From Desulfobulbus rhabdoformis (lineage in GTDB: Bacteria; Desulfobacterota; Desulfobulbia; Desulfobulbales; Desulfobulbaceae), in contig NZ_JAFFQA010000030.1 in assembly GCF_016919065.1 (NCBI RefSeq), positions 1-60,289 on the forward strand: a stretch of DNA of 60,289 bases. The letters run 5' to 3'. The notes below the pieces were generated by a model. That model saw nothing but the letters and a program-made list of their open reading frames with translations. It made no database searches and was not told where the DNA came from. Positions 36,072 to 45,972 of the stretch are shown here, in pieces. The position numbers and the translations under genes were made by a program. Numbering within the stretch: the first letter of the stretch is position 1; every line of letters begins with the position of its first letter.

Positions 36072-37559
36072 TTATTCGCTTATTTCCGGCTTCATATGCG
36101 GAAAGAGGATAACGTCGCGGATCGAGGGCGAGTCGGTCAGCAGCATGACCAAACGGTCAATGCCGATGCCCTCGCCGGCAGCGGAAGGCATACCGTACTC
36201 CAGGGCGCGGACGTAGTCTTTATCGAGCACCGGATGGATCTCGTCGTCGTCGCCCCGCTCATCGATCTGTTTCTGGAATCGCTGCAGCTGATCAATGGGG
36301 TCGTTGAGCTCGGAAAAGGCGTTGGCGATCTCGCGGCCGGTGATGAAGAGCTCGAACCGGTCGGTGACGCTGGGGTCCTCTTCGTTGCGGCGAGCAAGCG
36401 GTGATACCTCGGTGGGATAGGAGGTGATAAAGGTGGGGTTGATCAGTTTTTCCTCAACCAGCAGCTCAAAAAGCTCGGTTTTGGCCTTACCGATCCCCGC
36501 CTCGGGTTGGAGTTTGATCCCCTTTTCTTTAACCAGAGCCATGACCGCTGCATCATCGGCAAGGATTTCTGGAGCAATGCCGCCGATCTTGACCAGGGAC
36601 TCCTCCATGGTGAGACGCTGCCAGGGCGGGGCCAGGTTGACCTCCGTGCCCTGATAGCTGATATCCATGGAGCCCGTCACCTCATGGGCCAGCCAGGAGA
36701 CCATCTCCTCGGTCAGATCCATCAGATCATGGTAGGTGGAGTAAGCCTGGTAGAACTCCAGCATGGTGAATTCCGGGTTATGGCGGGTGGAGAGCCCTTC
36801 ATTGCGGAAGTTACGGTTGATCTCAAAGACCTTCTCGAAGCCCCCCACCAAAAGCCGCTTGAGGTAGAGCTCCGGCGCGATGCGCAGGTAGAGATCCATA
36901 TCCAGGGCGTTGTGATGGGTGCGGAAGGGCTTGGCCGTGGCGCCACCGGGGACCGGCTGCATCATCGGGGTCTCAACTTCCATGTAGCCACGGTTGTTGA
37001 GGAATTCGCGAATGAGGCGAATAATCTCCACCCGTTTTTGAAAGACCTCACGCGACTCCGGATTGACGATCAGGTCCAGGTAACGCTGGCGGTAGCGGGT
37101 TTCCACATCGGTGAGGCCGTGGAATTTCTCCGGCAGAGGGCGCAGCGATTTGGTGATCATCTGCAACCCTTTGGCCTCAAGAGAGAGTTCACCGGTTTTG
37201 GTGCGGAAAAGGGTGCCCTCAACGCCGACAATATCGCCCACATCCCACTTCTTGAACAGATTGTAATTCTCTACACCCAGAAGATCACGTTTTGCATAGA
37301 TCTGCATCTGGCCAGAGCTGTCGCGTACATGGAAAAAAGCGGCCTTGCCGAACTTACGCATGGACATGACCCGCCCGGCAATGCGGTAGCTGTGCCCCGA
37401 CTCGTCGTGGGTTTCAGCGGCTAGATCTTCCCCCTGGGGGAGAATGTCGGCAATGGGATGCGGAGTTTTGAAACTATTGCTAAAAAGCTTGACGCCGGCT
37501 TCGGCCAGGGTCTCGGCTTTTTCACGGCGCTGCTTGAGAAGGTTACTTGTGTTTTCCAT
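36072..37559 (-). CDS. lysS: Lysyl-tRNA synthetase, class II
   Basis: The 495-residue enzyme charges tRNA-Lys. An N-terminal OB-fold anticodon-binding domain (about 60-150, with GRVMSMRKFGKAAFFHVRD) precedes the class II catalytic domain. Motif 2 is in FRNEGLSTRHNPEFTMLE, the lysine-binding region has GGATAKPF, and motif 3 lies in GIGIDRLVMLLT. The length is standard. The order lysS-lolC-lolD forms one minus-strand unit with the SNF2 gene behind it. Confidence 0.97.
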   Translation of the reverse strand: MENTSNLLKQRREKAETLAEAGVKLFSNSFKTPHPIADILPQGEDLAAETHDESGHSYRIAGRVMSMRKFGKAAFFHVRDSSGQMQIYAKRDLLGVENYNLFKKWDVGDIVGVEGTLFRTKTGELSLEAKGLQMITKSLRPLPEKFHGLTDVETRYRQRYLDLIVNPESREVFQKRVEIIRLIREFLNNRGYMEVETPMMQPVPGGATAKPFRTHHNALDMDLYLRIAPELYLKRLLVGGFEKVFEINRNFRNEGLSTRHNPEFTMLEFYQAYSTYHDLMDLTEEMVSWLAHEVTGSMDISYQGTEVNLAPPWQRLTMEESLVKIGGIAPEILADDAAVMALVKEKGIKLQPEAGIGKAKTELFELLVEEKLINPTFITSYPTEVSPLARRNEEDPSVTDRFELFITGREIANAFSELNDPIDQLQRFQKQIDERGDDDEIHPVLDKDYVRALEYGMPSAAGEGIGIDRLVMLLTDSPSIRDVILFPHMKPEISE

Positions 37560-37680
37560 GAAATATATGCGATCAGTTGTTAGGAGCCCGATGGGGAGAA
37601 AATATCAGAGTAAGCTACTGAATTGATCAGTCTGCTGAGAATACATAAACTGCGAAGTTTAGTTCGCTCACTCGCTGATG

Positions 37681-38970
37681 TCAATTCCTTTCCAGGACGG
37701 CCAGGGATTCGATGTGATGGGTTTGCGGGAACATATCAATGGCTGTGATCTGCACCAGCCGATAGCCGCCTTCCATCATGGCTTTGAGATCACGGGCGTG
37801 GGTGGCCGGATCGCAGGATATGGAGAGAATCATCTGGGGGGAGAGTTGTGGTATAAGCGTAGCGGTTTTTCCCAGCCCCTGGCGGGGAGGATCTAAGAGG
37901 ACACAGTCAAAGGTTCGTTCCTTGCGCACCAGACGTTGGAGTTGTTGGCCCACATCAGCGGCTTTATACCGCGTTTCCACTTCCAGGGCATCGCTGTTGG
38001 TTTCGGCCCAGGTAATGCTTTCCCGGTTCTGATCAATACCTAAGACCTTCGCTCCTGCTAGGGCAAAGGGAAGGGAAAAATTGCCCATGCCGCTAAAGAG
38101 ATCAAGCAGGGAGAAGGGGCGCTCCAGCTTTTGAGCAGCCTTCAGGCTCAGCTCAATGAGGCGAACGTTTTGGGCGACATTCACCTGAAAAAAACAACCC
38201 GCTGACCAACGGAGACGATAATTGAGTTCGCCCACGTTGAAATCCTGGGCTAGATTTGCGGCCTGCTGGTGGGGGGGCCGTCCTTTTTTCTGCTCGATGA
38301 CAACGTGTTGCACCAAATCTTTTAGCATGGAACCATGACCGGCCAGGTTTTTGGCACTGACACCGCGCAGGGGATGGAGTACTAAACTGAGCTCACCATT
38401 AGCCGGCGAGAGGAGTAACTCAAGGGCGTCGATGCTGCCCGCAAGCTTTGCAGCGATCCCCTTGTCTATCAGCGCGGCCAAAGCTTCGTTGATTGGTTCC
38501 GCAGCCAGGAGACAACGGCGAATCGCCACGATCTGATTACTTGCCGCCTGGTGATAGCCCAGGTTACCTTGGCTGTCCATATGCAGGCGAATGCGATGGC
38601 GATAGCCAAAACTCTGCGGTGAAGCCAAGGGGGGACCGAACTGTTCTGGCTCGAGAGCGATACCGGCGCGTTGCAGCGATTCCTTGAGGATTTCTTCTTT
38701 GAACCTGAGCTGAGCTGAGGTGTCAGCGTGCTGGAGGTTACAGCCTCCGCACTGCCCGTAATAGGGGCAGGGAGGCGTGATCCGTTCCGCTGCCGCCTCG
38801 TCAACAGCAATCAGCTCCGCCTCCATGTGGCCGCGATGTTTTTTTGTTTCACGCACCGTGACCTGCTCACCAGGGAGAGCCCCCGGGACCATAACCACCA
38901 TGCCGTCGGCCAGGGTACCGAGCCCCTTGCCTCCATGTATGAGCTTGTGTATTGTCAGTGTATGTTCCAT
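37681..38970 (-). CDS. rlmD: 23S rRNA (uracil-1939-C5)-methyltransferase, RumA type
   Basis: The product, counted from ATG 38968-38970, is 429 residues; an in-frame TTG at 39015 would add 15. An N-terminal TRAM domain (MEHTLTIHKLIHGGKGLG) is followed by an iron-sulfur cluster motif CPYYGQCGGCNLQH with a further cysteine in IRRCLLA. The SAM domain has LDLFSGMGNFSLP, LLDPPRQGLGK and the catalytic cysteine in ILSISCDPATHARDL. These features support the RlmD/RumA group over TrmA. The gene is divergent from the response regulator, and the two start regions are within 75 bases. Confidence 0.94.
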   Translation of the reverse strand: MEHTLTIHKLIHGGKGLGTLADGMVVMVPGALPGEQVTVRETKKHRGHMEAELIAVDEAAAERITPPCPYYGQCGGCNLQHADTSAQLRFKEEILKESLQRAGIALEPEQFGPPLASPQSFGYRHRIRLHMDSQGNLGYHQAASNQIVAIRRCLLAAEPINEALAALIDKGIAAKLAGSIDALELLLSPANGELSLVLHPLRGVSAKNLAGHGSMLKDLVQHVVIEQKKGRPPHQQAANLAQDFNVGELNYRLRWSAGCFFQVNVAQNVRLIELSLKAAQKLERPFSLLDLFSGMGNFSLPFALAGAKVLGIDQNRESITWAETNSDALEVETRYKAADVGQQLQRLVRKERTFDCVLLDPPRQGLGKTATLIPQLSPQMILSISCDPATHARDLKAMMEGGYRLVQITAIDMFPQTHHIESLAVLERN

Positions 38971-39014
38971 GAAGATAGTATACTCGTTTTTGCAAAGTAT
39001 GCTTGCTCTAATCA

Positions 39015-40397
<1,383 letters not shown>

Positions 40398-40408
40398 AAG
40401 ATAAACAC

Positions 40409-40423
40409 AGTGTTAGCAACACT
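40409..40423. promoter_or_regulatory. Palindrome AGTGTT-AGC-AACACT after the response regulator
   Basis: A perfect six-bp inverted repeat with a three-base centre lies between the response regulator and the GGDEF-EAL gene. There is no T-run, so it is more like an operator or a weak hairpin than a terminator. Confidence 0.3.
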
Positions 40424-40512
40424 CTCCGGCTATTTCTCCGCTGAGTGAGGTTGCGTTTGTCGTCATAATTTCTTTTTCCCTTTCTCCTTTTTCCAACGAG
40501 CGAACATTCTTG

Positions 40513-43161
40513 ATGCAACACACGCCGACTTTGCTGGAAGCTGCATATGACGTGAGCCGTTTTCTTCTTCAGGAGCGCGATCTCGCCAATTTGCTCCAAG
40601 GAATTTGCGATCTGCTTGCCGGGCCGGGGGCTGGGCAAGCGGTGCTTCTCGTGTTGCTTGATCAAGACTCAGGCGGCATTATCACCGCAGAAACAGGGTT
40701 GGAGTCTGTGCTGCAACCTTTGGTTGAATCTTTGCAAAAAGGTGAGTTGCCCGATTGCGGCCGCAGGGCCATGGAAAGTGAAGAGGCCAGAATAGTTGTC
40801 TGCGAAGAATGCAGCTGCGGCCTGTGTGCAAAAAACGCAGTGGCTGAGCAGCATGGCATGACCATCCCCCTTTCCTGTTCCCCAAGTTTGCATGGTTTTC
40901 TTACCCTGAGACTGTCCAGTGACCGTTTTCTTTCTTCGGTTGAACAGACCATTCTTCTGGAGCTCGCCGAAACAATGGGGCTGGCCCTTCGTCACCTCTT
41001 TGAGGAAGAAGCGGGCAAAAGACGGCAACAGGAACTCGAACGTATCGAAGAGCGCTACGAGTTGGCATTGCATGCCTCCCAGGCCGGACTGTGGGATTGG
41101 AACATCAGCACGGGCGAGATGTATACCAGCCCTGATCAATGGGAATTACTCGACTACCGGGCCGATGCTACCGGCTCTTCTTTGCCCCGCCGCTTTATCC
41201 ACCCGGACGACCGGGAACAGGTTCTGCAAGTCCTCAATGAACACCTGGCCGGAAAGACTGATGAATACCGCATCGAGTACAGGGTTCAGGAAAAAAACGG
41301 GGACTGGAGTTGGTTTCTGGACCGCGGACAGGTGGTGGAGCGTGATGGCAATAACATGCCGGTTCGTATGACCGGTACCCATCAGAATATTACTCTGCAA
41401 AAGAAACAGGACGAGGCCATTGCCCTTGTCCAGCAGCAGCTCCATGATGCGGTCAATCATGAGCGGAATTTTTTACAGACGGTCATAGACTCCGCTGGTG
41501 ACCCGGTCATGGTTATTGACCTGGAATATAACGTCCTTTTGATCAACCAGTCTGCCGCCCGCCTGGTCCATGCGGGCACGTCCCTTGAGATATTCCAGGG
41601 AGAAAAGTGCTACCGCATCTTTAGTTGCAGCGATCAGCCCTGTCATGATCAGCGCTATCCCTGTCCGGTGGCTCAGGTGGTGGAGCAAAAGAGGCAGGTG
41701 AAACTGGTGCATAACCCCTATCACGGTAACGGGGTGAAGAACACCTTCGAGCTTGAGGCCTCACCGCTGATTGATCATGAGGGAAACTTGTATGGTGTTA
41801 TCGAAGTGGCCCGTGATATCACTGATCGGCTGCGTATCGAAAAGGAGCTACGCGAGTCCCGCTCCCATCTCTACCAACTGGCCCATCATGACAGCCTGAC
41901 CGGCCTGCCCAACAGGCTGCTCTTTCGCGATCGACTCAACCAGGCGGTGAGTAAAGCGGACAGGCATCGGACGGGGGTGGCTGTCCTCTTTCTCGATCTG
42001 GACAAATTTAAAACCGTCAACGATACTCTGGGGCATGATGTCGGCGATGACCTGCTCCAGGAGGTAGCCAAGCGGTTGCAGCGGCAGTGCCGTCAGTCCG
42101 ACACCGTGGCCAGGTTGGGGGGGGATGAGTTTGTCTTTGTCCTTGAGGATGTTCGAGAACCAGGGGATGCCGGTGTGGTCGCCGAAAAAATAATGGCAGC
42201 GCTGGCCAAGCCCGTTCAGACCAAAGAGCATCAGATTCAGGCATCTACCTCAATAGGTATTGCCACCTATCCCGATGATGCCGAAACCATAGACGAGGTT
42301 ATAAAGTGTGCAGACCTGGCGCTCTATGCCGCCAAAGAGATAGGGCGGAGTAATTACCAGTTTTTTCATCAGGATCTGCCGCAGAAGGGGAGTCGTCCCC
42401 GGCTCAATGTCCATGAGTTCCAGCGAGCATTTGCAGAAGGTGAGTTTTTTATCGACTACCAGCCCCAGTTTCACTTGGGCGGTGATCGGGTTGCCGGTCT
42501 TCTGGCCGAGCCGTATTGGCTGCATCCATCCATGGGCTTGCTGCTTCCGGAGGCCTTTGTCGCTGCAGGTCACGAATGTGATATGCTCGGTCCCCTGACT
42601 GACTGGCTGGTTCAGCGCCTCTGTGATGATCTCCAGTTTTGGCAGGATCAGGGCCGCCAGTGCCCACCCTTGATTCTTCCCTGCAGCAGTCGTCTGTTGC
42701 TCGATGCCGACTTTCTTGCAGCTATGAACGCTCTGATAAAAGAACAGGGCTTCAAAGCGGACATGCTTGTTTTGGGACTGCGTGAGCGAGTGGTGACCGA
42801 GGCCACCACTCAGCTTCTGGTTTCTTTACGGCAGCTGGCCCAGTTGGGGTTACGTTTCGCCTTGACAGAGTTTGGCCAGGGCCGTTGCATCCCCTTGCAG
42901 CTTCAGTCTTTCCCCGTACAGTCTGTGCTCGTGAGTCGGGAACTTGTCGAGCAGAGCCGCTTCGATCGCCAGGCCGAGAAACTGCTTGCCGCGCTGATTC
43001 CTTTCTGCCAGACCCTTGGGGTGAGCGTTGTGGCCGATGGGGTTGAACACCCTGAACAGGAACAACTCTTGCGTAACCTGGGCTGTGAACAGGGGCAGGG
43101 GAGCTTTTTTTCCCTGCCACTTGGTGTCAACAAGATTACAGAACTCCTGCCAACTGCCTGA
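40513..43161 (+). CDS. GAF-PAS-PAS-GGDEF-EAL signalling protein with degenerate EAL domain
   Basis: The start is ATG 40513 (882 residues), just after an in-frame TTG. No membrane segment is visible, so it is probably cytoplasmic. Order: GAF-like (about 10-160), PAS (about 175-300), second PAS (about 310-440) with a C-x6-C-x4-C-x6-C cluster (CYRIFSCSDQPCHD...), GGDEF (about 465-620) with intact LGGDEF and an RQSD inhibitory site, and EAL-like (about 635-880). The EAL part reads LAEPYW where EALLRW is expected and TEFGQG where DDFGTG is expected. The usual VNLS-type asparagine region is PCSSRLL. Phosphodiesterase activity is therefore doubtful; cyclase activity is likely. Confidence 0.92.
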   Translation: MQHTPTLLEAAYDVSRFLLQERDLANLLQGICDLLAGPGAGQAVLLVLLDQDSGGIITAETGLESVLQPLVESLQKGELPDCGRRAMESEEARIVVCEECSCGLCAKNAVAEQHGMTIPLSCSPSLHGFLTLRLSSDRFLSSVEQTILLELAETMGLALRHLFEEEAGKRRQQELERIEERYELALHASQAGLWDWNISTGEMYTSPDQWELLDYRADATGSSLPRRFIHPDDREQVLQVLNEHLAGKTDEYRIEYRVQEKNGDWSWFLDRGQVVERDGNNMPVRMTGTHQNITLQKKQDEAIALVQQQLHDAVNHERNFLQTVIDSAGDPVMVIDLEYNVLLINQSAARLVHAGTSLEIFQGEKCYRIFSCSDQPCHDQRYPCPVAQVVEQKRQVKLVHNPYHGNGVKNTFELEASPLIDHEGNLYGVIEVARDITDRLRIEKELRESRSHLYQLAHHDSLTGLPNRLLFRDRLNQAVSKADRHRTGVAVLFLDLDKFKTVNDTLGHDVGDDLLQEVAKRLQRQCRQSDTVARLGGDEFVFVLEDVREPGDAGVVAEKIMAALAKPVQTKEHQIQASTSIGIATYPDDAETIDEVIKCADLALYAAKEIGRSNYQFFHQDLPQKGSRPRLNVHEFQRAFAEGEFFIDYQPQFHLGGDRVAGLLAEPYWLHPSMGLLLPEAFVAAGHECDMLGPLTDWLVQRLCDDLQFWQDQGRQCPPLILPCSSRLLLDADFLAAMNALIKEQGFKADMLVLGLRERVVTEATTQLLVSLRQLAQLGLRFALTEFGQGRCIPLQLQSFPVQSVLVSRELVEQSRFDRQAEKLLAALIPFCQTLGVSVVADGVEHPEQEQLLRNLGCEQGQGSFFSLPLGVNKITELLPTA

Positions 43162-43431
43162 AATGGCCTGTTGACGCCACTGCACCCCTGTGGTATTACC
43201 CCTGCTTGTTTTTTCTCTTACAGGGCGGGGATCTACGGAGAGTGAAAGGGGGAACCCGCCGATAATTTTCCTGAATGTCTTGGAGTTGAGCAAGCATCTG
43301 CATGATTGTACATGCGGTGCGGGTATTTTTCGCCCGCCCCGTGCACCATAGCAGGCACAAGATTTTTTCGGGAACCAATCAACACAGATTGACTTGCAAG
43401 AGGGCTTGAGAGTTCAGCGAGCTGCTCTTCT
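43162..43431. other. Intergenic region with GC-rich hairpins, no gene seen
   Basis: Within a 503-bp gap before the aminotransferase gene I see possible hairpins: GGCGGG paired with CCCGCC across about 43223-43259, GCATG paired with CATGC near 43300-43315, and GCGGG paired with CCCGC near 43320-43340. None ends in a T-run. No open frame with a ribosome-binding site was found. The remaining part of the gap is the repeated element. Confidence 0.4.
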
Positions 43432-43608
43432 GGGAATCTTGAATAATTGCTTTTTCTGCCAATCCCGCGGAGTCTGGCGCTTACCTCGTCATGCTTAAAA
43501 TTTTATCCTCGGAATATCACATAGATGCCTGCGGTAAAATTTTGCGCAATCCTCGAAGTCTGCGCTTATCTGGCCTTGATTGAAAAATCTAATTATTCAA
43601 GACACCCT
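43432..43608. repeat. Palindromic repeated element, copy 2 (MITE-like)
   Basis: This 177-bp copy has the same ends and core as the element at 26655-26797. It is longer by two internal segments that resemble each other in direct orientation: CGGAGTCTGGCGCTTACCTC near 43468 and CGAAGTCTGCGCTTATCTGG at 43554-43573. The paired AAAATTTTA and TAAAATTTT around 43497-43542 make an inner stem. It lies 56 bases before the aminotransferase start. Confidence 0.85.
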
Positions 43609-43664
43609 CCTGTGCAGCCTGTGTCGAGGGGGCGCTTCTTTGCAAGGGTGAGAATCTTAGAGCA

Positions 43665-44996
43665 ATGCGTACGGATATTTTACATGTCGGCGCGGATGAG
43701 TTGACCTACGAGATCCGCAATATCGTCAACGTCGGGGATACATTAAAATCCTTGGGCGTGCAGGTAAACTGGGAGAATATCGGTGATCCCATTGCCAAGG
43801 GGGAAGAAGTTCCTACCTGGATGAAAGAGATCGTCGCCGAGGCTGTATACGAAAACCAGAGCTATGGGTACAGCCCGACCAAGGGACTTTTGGAAACACG
43901 GGAGTTTGTGGCCCAGTGTACCAACGCTCGTGGTGGTGTGCAGATCGATGCAGACGATATTATCTTTTTTAACGGACTTGGAGATGCCATCTCCAAGGTA
44001 TACGGGATGCTTAAACCCACCGCCCGTGTTCTTGTCCCCACCCCCAGTTATACCACCCATTCTTCTGCCGAGGCAGCGCATGCCGGTACCCAGCCGGTGA
44101 CCTATATTCTTGATCCAAACCACCTCTGGTACCCGGATCTTGAGGATATTGAAAACCATATCAAATATAATCCTGCTGTCGCTGGTATCCTGATGCTTAA
44201 TCCGGATAATCCCACCGGCGCGGTCTATCCGGCCGATGTCATGCGGGCCATTGTCGAAATCTGTGAGAAAAACGAGCTCTTTATCATCTGCGATGAGATT
44301 TACCAGAACATGACCTACAACGGCACCACCTCTGCTCCGCTCTGCACGGTCATTGGTGATAAGGTGCCGGCGCTCTGCATGCGGGGGATCTCTAAAGAGA
44401 TGCCCTGGCCAGGTTCGCGCTGTGGTTGGATAGAGGTGTATAACCGTCGCCGTGATCCCATGTTTGCCACCTATGTGAACTCGATCATCAATGCCAAGAT
44501 GCTGGAGGTTTGCTCGACAACCCTGCCGCAGATGGTTTTGCCACGGATCAAGTCACATCCCCTCTATCAGGAGCATTTGAAAAGCCGCATCAAACGCTAT
44601 GAGCGCTTTTCCAACCTGGCTTACAATATTTTAAAAAATGTTAAGGGGTTGTTGGTCAATCGGGCAAATGGTGCTTTTTACATGAGTGCTGTGTTTGAGG
44701 AGTGGGTGCTGAACCATCAGCAGACCCTGCCCATTGAGATCGATGAGGTGCGGGAGATCATCGAACGTCTGGTTTCCGGACCCAACATTCAGCCGGATAA
44801 GCGTTTTGTCTATTATCTGCTGGCCTCTACCGGAATCTGTGTGGTTCCGCTTTCGTCCTTTGCCACCGAACTGCAAGGTTTTCGCATCACTCTGCTTGAA
44901 AAGGAAGAAGACGAGTTTGTCCAGATATTTGAAACCATTGCAGACTCCATTACCCGTTATGTCAATTCCTCAGTTGGACGCGGTCACTGCAGCTGA
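43665..44996 (+). CDS. Class I/II pyridoxal-phosphate aminotransferase
   Basis: The 443-residue fold type I enzyme moves an amino group between an amino acid and a keto acid. It has the cofactor-binding features of the AspC/AlaT group: NPDNPTG, DEIYQNMTYNG, and the catalytic lysine in GISKEMPWPGSRCGW. SYGYSPTKGLLETRE near residue 65 is a typical substrate-loop segment. The substrate cannot be assigned with confidence; alanine, aspartate or aromatic donors are possible. The upstream region holds the repeated element, and a strong terminator follows, so it is probably transcribed alone. Confidence 0.92.
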   Translation: MRTDILHVGADELTYEIRNIVNVGDTLKSLGVQVNWENIGDPIAKGEEVPTWMKEIVAEAVYENQSYGYSPTKGLLETREFVAQCTNARGGVQIDADDIIFFNGLGDAISKVYGMLKPTARVLVPTPSYTTHSSAEAAHAGTQPVTYILDPNHLWYPDLEDIENHIKYNPAVAGILMLNPDNPTGAVYPADVMRAIVEICEKNELFIICDEIYQNMTYNGTTSAPLCTVIGDKVPALCMRGISKEMPWPGSRCGWIEVYNRRRDPMFATYVNSIINAKMLEVCSTTLPQMVLPRIKSHPLYQEHLKSRIKRYERFSNLAYNILKNVKGLLVNRANGAFYMSAVFEEWVLNHQQTLPIEIDEVREIIERLVSGPNIQPDKRFVYYLLASTGICVVPLSSFATELQGFRITLLEKEEDEFVQIFETIADSITRYVNSSVGRGHCS

Positions 44997-45026
44997 AGCA
45001 TTGTGTTGAGCTCTATTTTTTCCTAA

Positions 45027-45061
45027 TCCCCTGTCGCCAAAAGGCAACAGGGGATTTTTTT
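45027..45061 (+). terminator. Intrinsic terminator after the aminotransferase
   Basis: The stem TCCCCTGTCGCC/GGCAACAGGGGA (45027-45038 with 45043-45054, one mismatch) has an AAAA loop and seven T. Confidence 0.93.
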
Positions 45062-45291
45062 GTGAGAATGAGTCTTTTCTTGTTGTTTTTCTTGGATATT
45101 TTATCTGTGATAACTTCCCCAAAAGCGGGACCCTGTCCCTTGACACTGGATTTTGCCATACTTATTGTTGGGCTCAGATTTGACCGGCCAGGCTGTGATG
45201 CCATACAGGTACGGAGCAGGCCGACGGTGCTCGCCGCGCCGCATACCCGCTAAGCAATGACAAACTTTAAGAGCAGAAAAGGAGAGCATAC
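45062..45291. promoter_or_regulatory. Upstream region of grpE-dnaK with possible promoter
   Basis: A perfect TTGACA at 45140-45145 precedes CCATACTTATTG. Spacing to a sigma-70 -10 (TTATTG, 16 bases) is acceptable; the CCTTGACA and CCATACTT pair also resembles a heat-shock sigma-32 site but is too closely spaced for a good match. No CIRCE element (TTAGCACTC repeat) is seen. A 63-codon plus-strand frame from 45062 lacks a ribosome-binding site and is not called. Confidence 0.4.
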
Positions 45292-45879
45292 GTGATAGAC
45301 GAGACAAACAAACAGGATCCTGTCGGTGAGCCGCAAGAACACGAGACCCCGGAAGACCTGGAGGATGTGGAGGCTATTACAGAGGAGAGCGTAGAGGTTG
45401 ATGAGACTGAGGCCTTGCAGGAAAAACTTGGCGCTGCTCAGGATCAGCTGATGCGTGTTGCTGCAGAGTTCGAAAACTACAAAAAACGCATGGAGCGCGA
45501 ACGCAGCAAACTGCTCAAGTATGCAGGTGAGAATATTCTGCGTGATCTGCTCCCGACGCTTGACAATCTTGACCGTGCCCTTGAGCAGGGCAATGCCGAC
45601 AGCGAGGATGTAGCCAAAAAACTGCAGTCCATGCTCGAGGGGATTGAATTGACGCGTAAAGGATTGAACTCCACGCTGGAGCGCTACGAGGTGGAAGCCC
45701 TCAACTCCATCGGGATGACTTTTAATCCCGATGAGCATGATGCCCTCACCATGGAGGCCAGCGAGGAGGTACCCGCTAACCATGTGTTGCGTGAGTTTGC
45801 CAAAGGGTATCGCTTCAAGGATCGCGTTTTGCGTCATGCGCAGGTCGTTGTTTCCAGCGGACCGGGAAAAGCAGCTTGA
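45292..45879 (+). CDS. grpE: Nucleotide exchange factor GrpE
   Basis: The 195-residue co-chaperone exchanges ADP for ATP on DnaK. It starts at GTG 45292 with AAGGAGAG upstream. An acidic disordered N-terminus (about 1-40, many Glu) precedes the long dimerising coiled coil with FENYKKRMERE and LLPTLDNLDRALEQ. The C-terminal beta domain carries the signature GMTFNPDEHDALT and GYRFKDRVLRHAQVVV. dnaK follows directly; hrcA and dnaJ are not adjacent. Confidence 0.97.
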   Translation: MIDETNKQDPVGEPQEHETPEDLEDVEAITEESVEVDETEALQEKLGAAQDQLMRVAAEFENYKKRMERERSKLLKYAGENILRDLLPTLDNLDRALEQGNADSEDVAKKLQSMLEGIELTRKGLNSTLERYEVEALNSIGMTFNPDEHDALTMEASEEVPANHVLREFAKGYRFKDRVLRHAQVVVSSGPGKAA

Positions 45880-45972
45880 CAAGCGGCGGATTGAACACAT
45901 TGTACTACTTGAAATTCTGAAATTTTTAGGCTTTTGCCAGATATAAATACAGGAGAGAAGGAGAAACGCATT

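Noticed and set aside
29735..38970. SNF2 gene as part of a defence island
   Set aside because: Neighbours are lolD, lolC, lysS and rlmD; no nuclease, methyltransferase or toxin gene is nearby.
45062..45253. Possible 63-residue membrane peptide before grpE
   Set aside because: It starts within the terminator T-run of the preceding gene and lacks a ribosome-binding site; the later part is not hydrophobic.
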